A stretch of DNA of 64,000 nucleotides, taken from the NCBI GenBank assembly GCA_951828515.1, contig OX639992.1:5496217-5560216 (forward strand). Direction: 5' to 3'. Below are positions 28,270-37,030 of the stretch, one piece after another. How positions within the stretch are numbered: position 1 is the first letter of the stretch; each line of letters opens with the position of its first letter. Both the position numbers and the translations under genes were made by a program. This stretch comes from an uncultured Poribacteria bacterium (GTDB taxonomy: Bacteria; Poribacteria; WGA-4E; WGA-3G). The notes under the pieces were generated by a model. It was not told the origin of the DNA. It did no database searches and worked only from the letters and a program-made list of their open reading frames with translations.

Positions 28270-29118
28270 ATGGCTGAAGTTAAAGAAATACACATAGAAA
28301 CAGAAGAAACAGAAACAGAAGCGTCTGCCGATAACGATTCCACCGACGGTAAAGAAAAAACACTTGTCGAACGGATGCGAGAAATAGCGGAGACAGCACT
28401 TGATACAGTCAAATCAGAAGTGAAAAAGGAGATAGAGGAACGCATCGCGCCTGTCGAAAAAACGGCTGCCAATCTCACCTCGGAAGTCAAAGAAGAAGTA
28501 GAGTCGATCGTACAAAGGGTACGCGAGCAATACGAAGCAGAACGCGAAGACTTATTGCACACTGAAATCGAAAAAGAGGTAGAGACAGCTGTGCAACAGG
28601 TACATGAGGAATACAAGGCGGAACGCGACCGCCTTCTACGCACAGCCGCCGAAGCGGAGAATACCAAAAAACGCTTGCAAGCTGATTATCAACGGCAACT
28701 TAAATTCGCAAATGAAGGAATTTTAGAAGGGATGATTCCGGTCTTGGATAGCCTGGAAGCCGCGATCAAAAGCGTAGCAGAACAGGGTGAAACGAGCGAT
28801 ACATCACCAACCTTTACAACCTTCAACGAAGGCGTGCTGCTTGTCCATAAACAACTCTTAGATGCCCTCAAAATACACGGACTGACACCGATTGAAGCAG
28901 TCGGTGAAACATTCGATCCGAATCAGCACGAGGCACTCCTTGTGACAGCATCGGATGATGTGCCAGAGGGAAAAATTATTGAGGAATTTCGGCGTGGTTA
29001 TATGTTGCGTACCCGTGTCCTGCGCGCCTCTCAAGTTGTCGTCTCACAGGGACCTGCCGAAGAAGAAACATCAGACGATGTGCCAGATGATACGGATGCT
29101 ACTGACACTACTGAATAG
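28270..29118 (+). CDS. grpE: Nucleotide exchange factor GrpE with long N-terminal extension
   Basis: DnaK nucleotide exchange factor. At 282 aa it is well over the usual 180-210. Residues 1-130 are highly charged and Glu/Lys rich with coiled-coil character, including two related segments (SIVQRVREQYEAEREDLL and TAVQQVHEEYKAERDRLL), suggesting internal duplication of the dimer helix. The conserved core follows: FANEGILEGMIPVLDSLEAA and the signature GETFDPNQHEALL with a C-terminal beta-wing (LRASQVVVSQG). dnaJ starts 18 bases later; dnaK is not in the window. Confidence 0.92.
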   Translation: MAEVKEIHIETEETETEASADNDSTDGKEKTLVERMREIAETALDTVKSEVKKEIEERIAPVEKTAANLTSEVKEEVESIVQRVREQYEAEREDLLHTEIEKEVETAVQQVHEEYKAERDRLLRTAAEAENTKKRLQADYQRQLKFANEGILEGMIPVLDSLEAAIKSVAEQGETSDTSPTFTTFNEGVLLVHKQLLDALKIHGLTPIEAVGETFDPNQHEALLVTASDDVPEGKIIEEFRRGYMLRTRVLRASQVVVSQGPAEEETSDDVPDDTDATDTTE

Positions 29119-29136
29119 ACACAGGAAGGGCAATAT

Positions 29137-30261
29137 ATGACGCAAAAACGCGATTATTATGAGATTCTAAACGTCAATCGTGGTGCCGATGAAGACGAAA
29201 TAAAGAAGGCTTACCGCAAACTCGCCATCCAATTCCATCCGGATAAAAATCCGGGCGATGAAGTCGCTGAAGATAAATTTAAAGAAGCCACAGAGGCTTA
29301 TGAAGTGCTGCGAGACCCTGAGAAGCGGGACCGTTATGATAGATTCGGGCACGCAGGACTGGAGGGCATGGGTAGCGACTTCGGAGGCTTTGGTGTGGAC
29401 CTTGACGACATTTTCGGTGATGTTTTCGGCGACCTCTTCGGAGGATTCAGCGGTGGTACGCAGCGTACACCTAAACGTGGACGCAGTTTACAATATAACC
29501 TTGACGTAACACTGGAAGACGTTATTCACGGCAAAGAAGTCACAATCGAAGTGCCACGGGTTGAATCGTGTCCCACATGTGAAGGCAGTGGCGCGAAAAA
29601 AGGAACGAATCCTGTAACGTGTCCTCAATGTTACGGCAGGGGACAAATCAGCCAATCACAAGGTTTCTTTACAATGTCCCGCACGTGTCCGAGATGTCGT
29701 GGGGAAGGTGAAATTATTCAAGATCCCTGCCAACCCTGTGGTGGAAGAGGTGTTGTTCGAAACACGCGCGACATTAAGTTAAATATTGACCAAGGCGTTG
29801 ATACAGGTTTCAAGTACCAACTACGAGGCGAAGGCGAAGCGGGGGCAAACGGCGCGCCTCCAGGTGATCTGTTTGTCGTTATCAACGTCGAAGCGCACCG
29901 ACGTTTCCAACGTGATCGAAACGACCTAATTACATCAACCAAAATCTCATTCGTCCAAGCCGCCCTCGGTGGGAAAATTGAAGTTGATAGTATTGATGGA
30001 AAGGAAGAATTGCATATTCCACCGGGTACACAGTACGGTGCCCAACTGCGTATCCCTAACAAAGGGGTACCGCATTACAGACGCTCTTATTCAGGAGATT
30101 TGGTCGTGAGGATGGAAATTGAAACCCCAGTGCACCTCAATGCGGAGGAGCGAAAAACATTAGAAGAATTTGCGAAACTAAGAGGAGAATCCTATCAGAG
30201 CGAGCACGGCGGATTCTGGGATAAACTCCTCGGTAGACACGAAGATGAGGAACCCGAATAG
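29137..30261 (+). CDS. dnaJ: Chaperone protein DnaJ
   Basis: Hsp40 co-chaperone stimulating DnaK ATPase. 374 aa: J-domain (1-70) with the essential HPD in [11 protein letters not shown], a Gly/Phe linker ([20 protein letters not shown]), four CxxCxGxG zinc modules ([32 protein letters not shown]) and two C-terminal beta domains ([17 protein letters not shown]). A complete type I DnaJ. AGGAAGGG precedes the ATG. The grpE-dnaJ pair is co-directional; GroEL is far upstream on the opposite strand. Confidence 0.97.
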   Translation: MTQKRDYYEILNVNRGADEDEIKKAYRKLAIQFHPDKNPGDEVAEDKFKEATEAYEVLRDPEKRDRYDRFGHAGLEGMGSDFGGFGVDLDDIFGDVFGDLFGGFSGGTQRTPKRGRSLQYNLDVTLEDVIHGKEVTIEVPRVESCPTCEGSGAKKGTNPVTCPQCYGRGQISQSQGFFTMSRTCPRCRGEGEIIQDPCQPCGGRGVVRNTRDIKLNIDQGVDTGFKYQLRGEGEAGANGAPPGDLFVVINVEAHRRFQRDRNDLITSTKISFVQAALGGKIEVDSIDGKEELHIPPGTQYGAQLRIPNKGVPHYRRSYSGDLVVRMEIETPVHLNAEERKTLEEFAKLRGESYQSEHGGFWDKLLGRHEDEEPE

Positions 30262-30281
30262 AACTATCTACTAATTTCCTT

Positions 30282-30370
30282 AGGACTTACGCACTTCCCC
30301 GGTAGGTGCGGTTTCCAACCGCACCGAATGCGTCCGAATAGATGAAATTTAGTGATTTTGCGTAAGTCCT
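30282..30370. repeat. MITE-like repeat with AGGACTTACGCA ends, copy 2
   Basis: Perfect 12-bp terminal inverted repeats, AGGACTTACGCA and TGCGTAAGTCCT, 89 bp in all, between dnaJ and prmA. The interior holds GGTGCGG-TTTCCAA-CCGCACC, a hairpin that could also act as a terminator after dnaJ. Copies 1 and 3 share the ends but not the interior. Confidence 0.75.
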
Positions 30371-30407
30371 GTTCCTGAGAAAGTACGAACGCATAAATGT
30401 AGTAAAT

Positions 30408-31304
30408 ATGGACTGGGCAAGAATCACGGTAACGACCTCTCAAGAGGCATCAGAAGCTATCGCGAACCTTCTTTTTGAATTAAATGCAACTGGCGTTGAA
30501 TTCAAGGATAACGAAGCCTCCACAGTAAACCTCATCGCCCACTACCCTCTAGACGACAGAGTCGGCGCACGCATGCAGAAACTCCGCGACTTCCTTGCGG
30601 AACTTCCAGCATGGGGTATCCAACCACACCCTGCAACGATTGACTTAAAACATATCAAATCCGAGAAGTGGGAAGAGGCATGGAAATCCGCCTTTCCACC
30701 GCGGCGTGTTGGCAGAGGGATCCTCATTGCCCCAACATGGAGCGATGTCCCCCACGACAAAATGGAAATCTTGATTCAACTTGATCCGGGTTTGGCATTT
30801 GGGACAGGTTACCATCCGACCACACGGCTCTCCCTCGAACTGTTAGAACGCACCGTCGAACCTCACTACAGCATTGCCGACATCGGGACGGGTTCTGGTA
30901 TCTTAACAATTGCTGCTATTAAGTTAGGGGCGAAACACGTTGACGCGATAGAGATTGATTCAACAGCAATCCCTGTTGCCGCCGCAAATTTTCAGGCAAA
31001 CGGTGTGGCATCGCAGGTGTGTTTATCTCAAGGCGATGGACTCAAAGGAATAGAGAATAGATACCATCTCATCATTGGGAATATCCTAACAAAGGCAATT
31101 CTCCCCATCATTCCGTTCTGCGCACAGCGGCTCTATCCTGAAGGGATCGTCATCTTCTCTGGGGTTTTGGAGACGGAGTTTGCACAGGTTCAATCGGTTT
31201 TAGAAGCAAATCAATTTCAATGTCTTGAGGTTGTGCGCGAAGCAGAAGACAATGTTACTTGGGTAGGAATCAAAGCCACTCATCGCTCCATTGCTACGCC
31301 GTAG
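30408..31304 (+). CDS. prmA: Ribosomal protein L11 methyltransferase PrmA
   Basis: Methylates the N-terminal amine and lysines of ribosomal protein L11. 298 aa: an N-terminal substrate-recognition domain (about 1-90; MDWARITVTTSQEASEAI), a linker with WKSAFPPRRVGRGILIAPTW and GLAFGTGYHPTTRL, then a class I SAM-binding core with DIGTGSGILTIAAIKLGA (motif I), VDAIEIDSTAI, and HLIIGNILTKAI at the catalytic-motif position. Length and motif order are standard. It ends against the convergent diheme gene. Confidence 0.93.
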   Translation: MDWARITVTTSQEASEAIANLLFELNATGVEFKDNEASTVNLIAHYPLDDRVGARMQKLRDFLAELPAWGIQPHPATIDLKHIKSEKWEEAWKSAFPPRRVGRGILIAPTWSDVPHDKMEILIQLDPGLAFGTGYHPTTRLSLELLERTVEPHYSIADIGTGSGILTIAAIKLGAKHVDAIEIDSTAIPVAAANFQANGVASQVCLSQGDGLKGIENRYHLIIGNILTKAILPIIPFCAQRLYPEGIVIFSGVLETEFAQVQSVLEANQFQCLEVVREAEDNVTWVGIKATHRSIATP

Positions 31305-31311
31305 TACTGTG

Positions 31312-31581
31312 TCATTTACGATCTTGCGGTTCTTCCTTCGATAATCCGTGGCAGAGACTACAACTGCCCACATTGAGATGGGGCATTGTCGGTGATTTTT
31401 CATCACCTTTTAAATGGCACTTCAGACACTCAACCGCTTCCTCTGAACCACGATGTACCTCAATATTAGAGCGTGCCGGTGCGGCATTAAAAAAAAGAAC
31501 AACCATAACAATTGCAAAAATAAGACCAATAACGCTGACAATCACAAAAAGCGTTTTGGGACTGGCTTGATCCGTTGGCAT
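31312..31581 (-). CDS. Small membrane-anchored diheme c-type cytochrome
   Basis: The ATG at 31581 gives 89 aa: short N-terminus, one membrane helix (TLFVIVSVIGLIFAIVMVV), and a C-terminal domain with two CxxCH heme-attachment sites, CLKCH and CSLCH. Topology would place the hemes in the periplasm, so it may pass electrons to or from a membrane complex; no such partner is next to it. The frame continues upstream to an ATG at 31713 inside the LmbE gene, but that extension is hydrophilic and overlaps, so the shorter form is preferred. NapC/NrfH-like families are larger with four hemes, so its family is unassigned. Confidence 0.65.
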   Translation of the reverse strand: MPTDQASPKTLFVIVSVIGLIFAIVMVVLFFNAAPARSNIEVHRGSEEAVECLKCHLKGDEKSPTMPHLNVGSCSLCHGLSKEEPQDRK

Positions 31582-31600
31582 ATCGTTAAAACGAGACTCC

Positions 31601-32455
31601 TTACTCGAAAAATGGAAAGAGGGTTGGGATATTGTCTGCGGTGAGTGCGGAACCGTACTCGCATCCCTCAAATGCCTCCGCACACTTGATTTGTGCTCCC
31701 ACTTCTTCGCCATAGAGTGCGATTAGCACATCTCGATGCCTTTCAGCAACATCTCGGAACCGATTTAACATGCGTTCAGCGAGCCAAGCACGCCGTTCCG
31801 ATGCCACATCAGGGACAGAGGCTAACGAGCCGCCATTGTAAGGAAGCCATTCGTAAAACTGCGATACGTGGCAGTGGAGCATATCTATTTTCTGTTCAAC
31901 AACAGCATCAATACCAACGACGACATCCGGCGTGAACGGATAGGGTTTCACGAAACCATCACTCAAATAAGCAATAACGGGATTTTTCTCCAAATGCGGT
32001 GTCAGGGCACAGATGTTCGGCACAGTAACCATGTATGCCGCGTCCTGAACCAAGGTTGACGTATACCGATGGTCGGGATGATAATCGTTAGGTCGGTGGG
32101 TCATAATTAAATCTGGACGGAATTCACGAATGGCACGAATAATCTTATATCGGTTTTCTAAGGTCGGCATAAGTTCGCCATCGTGAGTGTCCAACAATTC
32201 ATATTCAATACCGATGACTTCAGCGGCGGCTTGCGCTTCTTCATTTCGCCGCTGTGCCAAAGGAGCACCCCCCATTTCGTGATGTCCGGCATCGCCGTTC
32301 GTCACAGAGATAAATTTGACGCGATGTCCCTGTTGGGTATACAAGGCAGCGACACCTCCCGTTTTTATATCACAATCATCGGGATGTGCACCGAAAACTA
32401 AAATACTCAATGGCGGAGTTTGCGAATCCATATTAGAAGTCTGCTCAGTTGGCAT
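31601..32455 (-). CDS. LmbE/PIG-L-family deacetylase
   Basis: 284-aa zinc-dependent deacetylase of the PIG-L/LmbE/BshB type, which removes acetyl groups from GlcNAc-containing substrates. Seen: the metal-binding FGAHPDDCDIKTGG near residue 22, a second histidine motif in HRPNDYHPDHRYTS (about 120-133), and LDTHDGELMPTLENR typical of the family. There is no signal peptide, so action is cytosolic; mycothiol or bacillithiol-like synthesis or cell-wall sugar turnover are both possible. The C-terminus is 19 bases before the diheme gene on the same strand. Confidence 0.85.
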   Translation of the reverse strand: MPTEQTSNMDSQTPPLSILVFGAHPDDCDIKTGGVAALYTQQGHRVKFISVTNGDAGHHEMGGAPLAQRRNEEAQAAAEVIGIEYELLDTHDGELMPTLENRYKIIRAIREFRPDLIMTHRPNDYHPDHRYTSTLVQDAAYMVTVPNICALTPHLEKNPVIAYLSDGFVKPYPFTPDVVVGIDAVVEQKIDMLHCHVSQFYEWLPYNGGSLASVPDVASERRAWLAERMLNRFRDVAERHRDVLIALYGEEVGAQIKCAEAFEGCEYGSALTADNIPTLFPFFE

Positions 32456-32719
32456 TTTTCATTATCCTTTAAAAACTCGAAATAAGTAATATACGGTCTT
32501 ATTCCTAATTTTCTGTTATCCTATTATTGCAAATGTGAGTTCGATAATAAAAAGGCAGGTGTTTTGCTTGGGTATTTTCCTCCAGGTTGAGCGGTAAAAC
32601 ACCAAGTATCCCCAAGGTATATGGAGAATTTGGGTTCTTAATGCACGATTGATATAGGAAGATAGAGCGAGACCCAGCGATCCAAACTTAAACCGAATTC
32701 ACGTTAAAAGCACACTTTG

Positions 32720-33250
32720 TTACAAAAGTGTTTCACCTGCCTCGTCAAGTACAGCGTCAATCAATCTATTGCTGAGTCGGAAGCCTTTTTGTAGTAGTTG
32801 TAATAGCAACGGCCGAACCTCTCTAATTTTTCCTTTCTTTTTAGCAAACAAAAGAAAGCCTGCCACACCAACCACTTGCAATCCTAAAGATTGAGCAACT
32901 TTTCGTCCGCGTAAATCGTCAACAAACACCTTCGTTACACTCAGTTCCGTTGCTAATACAAGTGTTTCAGCCTCTCCTGCATCCAAGGTCGCCATTAGCA
33001 TTGTAACCGCTGATGTGTTAGAAACGGTTCGTCTTCCAACAAAAGTCGCTTGGCGCAATTCTTTTTCACCCGGTTGCCCTTCTCCTCGTTCAACAATTTC
33101 CTCCCAAACTTTGTCCGCAATAATCAGATTTTCGACAAGTACTTCCAAAGTGTCCCACTGTTGACAAAGAGAGATACCAATCACAAATGAAGCATCAGCC
33201 ACGGCAGTTAACTTGCTCCCAGTAGCTACTTTGTTTGCTGTGTTAAGCAT
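32720..33250 (-). CDS. DUF3368 PIN-domain toxin
   Basis: 176 aa. PIN-like RNase fold of the DUF3368 family: first acidic position in VADASFVIG, a GEAETLVLATEL segment with the second acidic residue, and FVDDLRGRKVAQSLGL with the third. Members pair with UPF0175 antitoxins as type II toxin-antitoxin modules. The ATG overlaps the end of the antitoxin gene by 25 bases, which fits translational coupling. The true N-terminus may lie a few residues downstream. Confidence 0.8.
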   Translation of the reverse strand: MLNTANKVATGSKLTAVADASFVIGISLCQQWDTLEVLVENLIIADKVWEEIVERGEGQPGEKELRQATFVGRRTVSNTSAVTMLMATLDAGEAETLVLATELSVTKVFVDDLRGRKVAQSLGLQVVGVAGFLLFAKKKGKIREVRPLLLQLLQKGFRLSNRLIDAVLDEAGETLL

Positions 33251-33510
33251 GCGACCGTCTTCAATTCCTGTTGGATTTCTTCATCATCATATTCAGCAAT
33301 AGGAATGTCCCGCTGACTCAGAATCTGAATAAAATCCCATAAGTGTAGTTCTGCCAATTTTGCAGCCTGCCCCAAAGAGAGAATGTTACGTTCAAAGAGG
33401 GAAACCGCAAGTACCTGTTTCGCCTCCTCAGTCAGTTTCTCTTGATTATAGCCGGAGATAGAAAGTGGTGTTGAAAGTTCACTGGGGACATCCAACGTAA
33501 TAGAAAGCAT
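33226..33510 (-). CDS. UPF0175 antitoxin
   Basis: 94 aa. The UPF0175 hallmark is a short helical DNA-binding protein: LTEEAKQVLAVSLFERN, ILSLGQAAKLAELHLWDFIQ and IPIAEYDDEEIQQEL. It likely neutralises the PIN toxin downstream and represses the operon. GAGGTAAAAATC lies before the ATG. Confidence 0.82.
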   Translation of the reverse strand: MLSITLDVPSELSTPLSISGYNQEKLTEEAKQVLAVSLFERNILSLGQAAKLAELHLWDFIQILSQRDIPIAEYDDEEIQQELKTVACLTQQTK

Positions 33511-33568
33511 GATTTTTACCTCTGTATTGGATTAAGGATATTGCCAAAATGTAGTTCACTTTTTTATC

Positions 33569-33720
33569 AGGACTTACGCAATCATGATTTTATCAGGTGC
33601 TGTTAGATGTGAGTTCTCGAAAAAAACGTCAATATCCTTGGCACAAACTAACAGTTTTGCGGCGTACTCGCCCAGATGCGACGTGCATCATGCTACAAAA
33701 GAGCGTTATGCGTAAGTCCT
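33569..33720. repeat. MITE-like repeat with AGGACTTACGCA ends, copy 3
   Basis: Perfect 12-bp terminal inverted repeats bounding 152 bp without an ORF, in the 404-base gap between the toxin-antitoxin pair and the PurS-like gene. AT-rich flanks (TTTTTTATC left, ATTTTATTG right) might hide a short AT target duplication. Confidence 0.75.
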
Positions 33721-33791
33721 ATTTTATTGCAAGCCACTGCATGTATATAAGTTAACATTATAACATCTTTCAGAAGAAAACGTGATTTAAT

Positions 33792-33819
33792 TTGACTTTA
33801 TTGAAATTTCTCATACAAT
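33792..33819 (+). promoter_or_regulatory. Possible promoter of the PurS-like gene
   Basis: TTGACT (33792-33797), a 16-bp spacer and TACAAT (33814-33819), about 95 bases before the start. Confidence 0.5.
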
Positions 33820-33914
33820 TGAAAAAAGATTGTTAAAAGACTAAGGAATTTCTATGGAGGCGATGTAAGAGATCGTGGTAAAAGATTCCCAAGCCCGATA
33901 CGACTTATTGTAAA

Positions 33915-34391
33915 ATGAATACTATGAAAAACTGGAAAGTTGAAGTTTATTATAAACCTGAAGTCCCCGATACCGTTGGACACGGCATTCTTGAGGATAT
34001 AACCGATCTCGGTATTAATGGTATTGATTCTGTACACACAGCCACGGTCTATTGGATCGAAGGATCCCTTGACGCACAAACCATCAACCGAATCGGAACT
34101 GAACTCCTCGCTGACCCCATTACACAAGCTTATACCTTTGGCACCGAAAATGATACCGAGACAGATTGGACGCTTGAAGTGCAATTCAAGCCCGGTGTTA
34201 CCGACGCAGTCGGCGATAGCACCGTCAAAGGTATCACGGACTTAGGCATTGCGGGTGTAACAGCCGTTCGCACGGGACATAAATACTGGTTCACTGGTAC
34301 CTTGAATGCAGAAGTCCTTGAGACTATTGCTCAGCGGTTGCTCATGAACGAGGTGATTCAAACATTCACTTATCAAGCACCGAGATCGTGA
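33915..34391 (+). CDS. purS: Tandem PurS-domain protein
   Basis: 158 aa made of two PurS-like halves (about 6-75 and 84-153). Both contain the paired phrases VEVYYKPEVPDTVGHGI / LEVQFKPGVTDAVGDST, ITDLGINGIDSV / ITDLGIAGVTAV and YWIEGSLDA / YWFTGTLNA. PurS is a roughly 80-aa subunit needed for small-type FGAM synthase (PurSLQ) in purine synthesis and acts as a homodimer, so a tandem fusion is plausible. No purL or purQ is adjacent, and the flanking genes are unrelated. It could be a single-chain PurS dimer or a diverged relative. Confidence 0.75.
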   Translation: MNTMKNWKVEVYYKPEVPDTVGHGILEDITDLGINGIDSVHTATVYWIEGSLDAQTINRIGTELLADPITQAYTFGTENDTETDWTLEVQFKPGVTDAVGDSTVKGITDLGIAGVTAVRTGHKYWFTGTLNAEVLETIAQRLLMNEVIQTFTYQAPRS

Positions 34392-34401
34392 ACCGCACCT
34401 C

Positions 34402-35214
34402 CTAACGCGCATACACTCGGATCACTGTGCCTAAATGAAACCGAACTAAGGTAGCAGTCGCGGCTTGGCGAAGTGCGAACCCGACCCCAACTGTCGGGTT
34501 AACGCGCTTGGGTTTCCCCAACGTAATGTCCTGAAAACCGTGCTTCCGAAGTAATTTTGGTAAGGAACGCGCAGAGAAATAGTAGAGATGGTCATGCGGG
34601 TGGACATAGGGCCACTCCGCTTTCTGGAGACGGCTCTGCAAACTCTCACCGTTCGGCACCTCAATGACAAGGGTCCCTGTCTGAGGCTTCAGAACCCGGC
34701 GTAACTCGCTGAGGAGTGGATTCAATTCCGGGATATGCTCCAATACATGGTAGAGTGTAATTGCGTCGAAATGCGCAGTCGGGAAATTCGCATCAAAGAC
34801 CTCCCCACACTGCACATCTAATTTATGTATCTCTTGTGCGAAAGTGATACCACTCTTGGATGGATCAACGCCGTGCGATTCCCAACCGTGTTCGCGCGCG
34901 AGGTGAAGGAAGGTCCCGATACCACATCCGACATCCAGGAGTCGTCCCTTATCCTGACGCTGTGTTTCCAACTCAGATAGACGCTCCGCCATCTGCAACC
35001 ACTCCATGCTGTCCGTATGGATGCGTTCTACTTTATCGGATGGATAGTAGGTGTCAATATACCCCTCTTCAAGCGTCTGACGATTGATTCTCGGATTTAC
35101 ATAGCGCAACTGACATCGTTTGCAGAGGACCACCGATAAGGTGTCCTTACTGAAAAGTTCTTCCGTTTCATCCCGTTCACAAATCGGACAGTTAATATGT
35201 TCTAAGGTATCCAT
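34402..35214 (-). CDS. Class I SAM methyltransferase with N-terminal zinc ribbon
   Basis: 270 aa. Residues 1-40 hold a zinc ribbon (NCPICERDETEE and LCKRCQLRYVNPR) seen in methyltransferases that act on nucleotide-sugars or surface-glycan precursors. The SAM-binding core follows, with LLDVGCGIGTFLHLAREHG (motif I), SHGVDPSK, and ITLYHVLEHIPELNPLLSEL. The substrate is not evident. The C-terminal 30 residues are basic and hydrophobic (ATLVRFHLGTVIRVYAR). Confidence 0.82.
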   Translation of the reverse strand: MDTLEHINCPICERDETEELFSKDTLSVVLCKRCQLRYVNPRINRQTLEEGYIDTYYPSDKVERIHTDSMEWLQMAERLSELETQRQDKGRLLDVGCGIGTFLHLAREHGWESHGVDPSKSGITFAQEIHKLDVQCGEVFDANFPTAHFDAITLYHVLEHIPELNPLLSELRRVLKPQTGTLVIEVPNGESLQSRLQKAEWPYVHPHDHLYYFSARSLPKLLRKHGFQDITLGKPKRVNPTVGVGFALRQAATATLVRFHLGTVIRVYAR

Positions 35215-35238
35215 GCGCTTTACCGTTCGGCTGGTGTA

Positions 35239-36207
35239 CTAAGATATCGGCACTCCTTGTGCTTCTACATAAACTGAATAAAGAGACTGGCTACCCATCA
35301 TAAACAGTCTATTCCGTTTCACACCACCGAAACAGAGATTTGCACAAATTTCTGGGAGATGGATTTGCCCAATACGTGTTCCGTCTGGTGCGAAGACATG
35401 CACGCCATCGTATCCATCGCCAACCCAACCAGCGCTTGCCCACAGGTTTCCGTCAACATCACACCGAATACCGTCAGCAATCCCGGGCGATGTATCACAG
35501 AAAACCTCTTGTTTACCTAACCGCTCACCATCTATTACGTCATAGACGAAGAGATGCCGCGGGGTTCCCTCTTTATGCGTAACCCCCGTATCCACGAGAT
35601 AGAGTTTCTCGTAATCGGGTGAAAAACAGATGCCGTTCGGTTTCTCGAGTTCATCCGTCGCGATGGTCGCTTCTCCCGTATCTGGATTGAGTCGATACAC
35701 GCAGGTCGGCAATTCAAATTCGGCTACGTGCCCTTCATAGTTGAGCATAATACCGTATCCGGGATCGGTAAACCAGACATGTCCATCGGGATGAACGGCG
35801 ACATCGTTGGGCGCGTTGAGCGGTTTCCCATCAAAGTTGTCCATCAGCACGGTAATTGTGCCATCATACTCTGTCCGTGTGACGCGTCGTGCTCCATGTT
35901 CACAACTAATAAGCCTTCCCTGCCGATCACGGGTGTGCCCGTTGCTATAGTTGGACGGTTTTCGGTAGACGCTCACTTCGCCGGTGGATTCCTCCCATTT
36001 CAGAATCCGATTGTTCGGAATATCGCTCCAGAGCAGATACCCGCCATCGCCGAACCAGACAGGTCCTTCTGCCCAGCGCGATCCTGTCCATAACCGTTCA
36101 ACAACAGAATTGCCAATCTTATATTTCCCAAAACGCGGGTCCAGCACCTCAATCGCGGGGTCTGGATAGCGGACAATTGAATCATCCCATTTTCTTTCTG
36201 TACTCAT
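35239..36207 (-). CDS. SMP-30/gluconolactonase-family protein
   Basis: The ATG at 36207 with AAGGAG upstream gives 322 aa; an ATG further up is possible but lacks a ribosome site and adds non-family residues. Six-bladed propeller of the SMP-30/gluconolactonase/LRE type with GPVWFGDGGYLLWSDIPNN, LNAPNDVAVHPDGHVWFTDP and KPNGICFSPDYEKLYLVDT, where Glu, Asn and Asp positions bind the catalytic divalent metal. Probably a sugar lactonase; there is no signal peptide. It is divergent from the Uma2 gene downstream at 36400. Confidence 0.88.
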   Translation of the reverse strand: MSTERKWDDSIVRYPDPAIEVLDPRFGKYKIGNSVVERLWTGSRWAEGPVWFGDGGYLLWSDIPNNRILKWEESTGEVSVYRKPSNYSNGHTRDRQGRLISCEHGARRVTRTEYDGTITVLMDNFDGKPLNAPNDVAVHPDGHVWFTDPGYGIMLNYEGHVAEFELPTCVYRLNPDTGEATIATDELEKPNGICFSPDYEKLYLVDTGVTHKEGTPRHLFVYDVIDGERLGKQEVFCDTSPGIADGIRCDVDGNLWASAGWVGDGYDGVHVFAPDGTRIGQIHLPEICANLCFGGVKRNRLFMMGSQSLYSVYVEAQGVPIS

Positions 36208-36339
36208 GCAAATCTCCTTACAAATAGCACTGCAAACAGCAAAATACTTTCGATTTCTGTAAACAGTATACCACAAATTGAGAAGATATATGTAGCAAAA
36301 TCTTAGAGGTAGTCGGTTATCAATACTGATCTCGCCTCC

Positions 36340-36368
36340 TTGACATCTTCTCAGAGTTACGCTATAAT
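36340..36368 (+). promoter_or_regulatory. Consensus sigma-70 promoter of Uma2-helicase operon
   Basis: TTGACA (36340-36345), a 17-bp spacer and TATAAT (36363-36368), a perfect consensus. It would drive the Uma2 gene and the PLD-SNF2 helicase gene 13 bases after it. Confidence 0.85.
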
Positions 36369-36399
36369 GCAAGTTATCAAGACATCATTGGAGGAAACC

Positions 36400-37017
36400 A
36401 TGGCAGCTTCTGCGGCACAAACACGTCTTACGCCTAAGGAGTACATCGCTTTTGAACGCAAAGCACTCCCAGACGCAGAAATAATCAGACACGAGTACAT
36501 AAACGGTGAGTTAATTGCAATGTCCGGTGCGAGCCGCGCCCATAATCTGATTACAGGGAATATATCTGGTGAGCTCCGCACTTTATTAAGAGACAGCAGG
36601 TGTGAAACTTATGCGAACGAGATGCGCGTGAGCACACCTACGACAACCTCCTACTTCTACCCAGATGTCGTTGTCGTTTGCGAAGAACCGCGCTTTGAAG
36701 ACGATGTCTTTGACACACTTCTCAACCCCATTATCTTGGCAGAGGTCCTCTCACCTTCAACTCAAGTTTATGATCGACGCGAAAAATTCGCACATTACCG
36801 ACAACTTGCGTCGTTGCAGGAATACGTCCTCGTCGCCCAAGATAAGATTCTTGTTGAACACTACCACCGCCAAGAAAAACAGAGGAGCACATCTGTTACG
36901 CCAAAGGACTGGATTTTCACCGATTTCCAAGAACTTGAGGAAAGTCTGCCGCTCGCCTCTATCCAATGTGAACTATCCTTACGGGAAATCTATGAACGCG
37001 TCACATTTCCTGATTAA
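36400..37017 (+). CDS. Uma2-family predicted nuclease
   Basis: The ATG at 36400 with GGAGG upstream gives 205 aa. Predicted PD-(D/E)XK core: FYPDVVVVCEEPRFEDD, NPIILAEVLSPST and LQEYVLVAQD. A close paralogue of the protein at 5998-6588, with an extra segment near 160-172 (RSTSVTPKD). It lies under a perfect promoter and ends 13 bases before the helicase, so it is likely co-transcribed with the defence-type genes that follow, which is unusual context for this family. Confidence 0.9.
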   Translation: MAASAAQTRLTPKEYIAFERKALPDAEIIRHEYINGELIAMSGASRAHNLITGNISGELRTLLRDSRCETYANEMRVSTPTTTSYFYPDVVVVCEEPRFEDDVFDTLLNPIILAEVLSPSTQVYDRREKFAHYRQLASLQEYVLVAQDKILVEHYHRQEKQRSTSVTPKDWIFTDFQELEESLPLASIQCELSLREIYERVTFPD

Positions 37018-37030
37018 GGTTGAGGCATCC

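Noticed and set aside
28211-29136. dnaK expected between grpE and dnaJ
   Set aside because: Only 18 bases separate the two genes, and no Hsp70 motif was seen in the window.
36665-37030. N-terminal extension of the helicase frame across the Uma2 gene
   Set aside because: That stretch is out-of-frame shadow of the Uma2 coding sequence; the family-like N-terminus begins at 37031.
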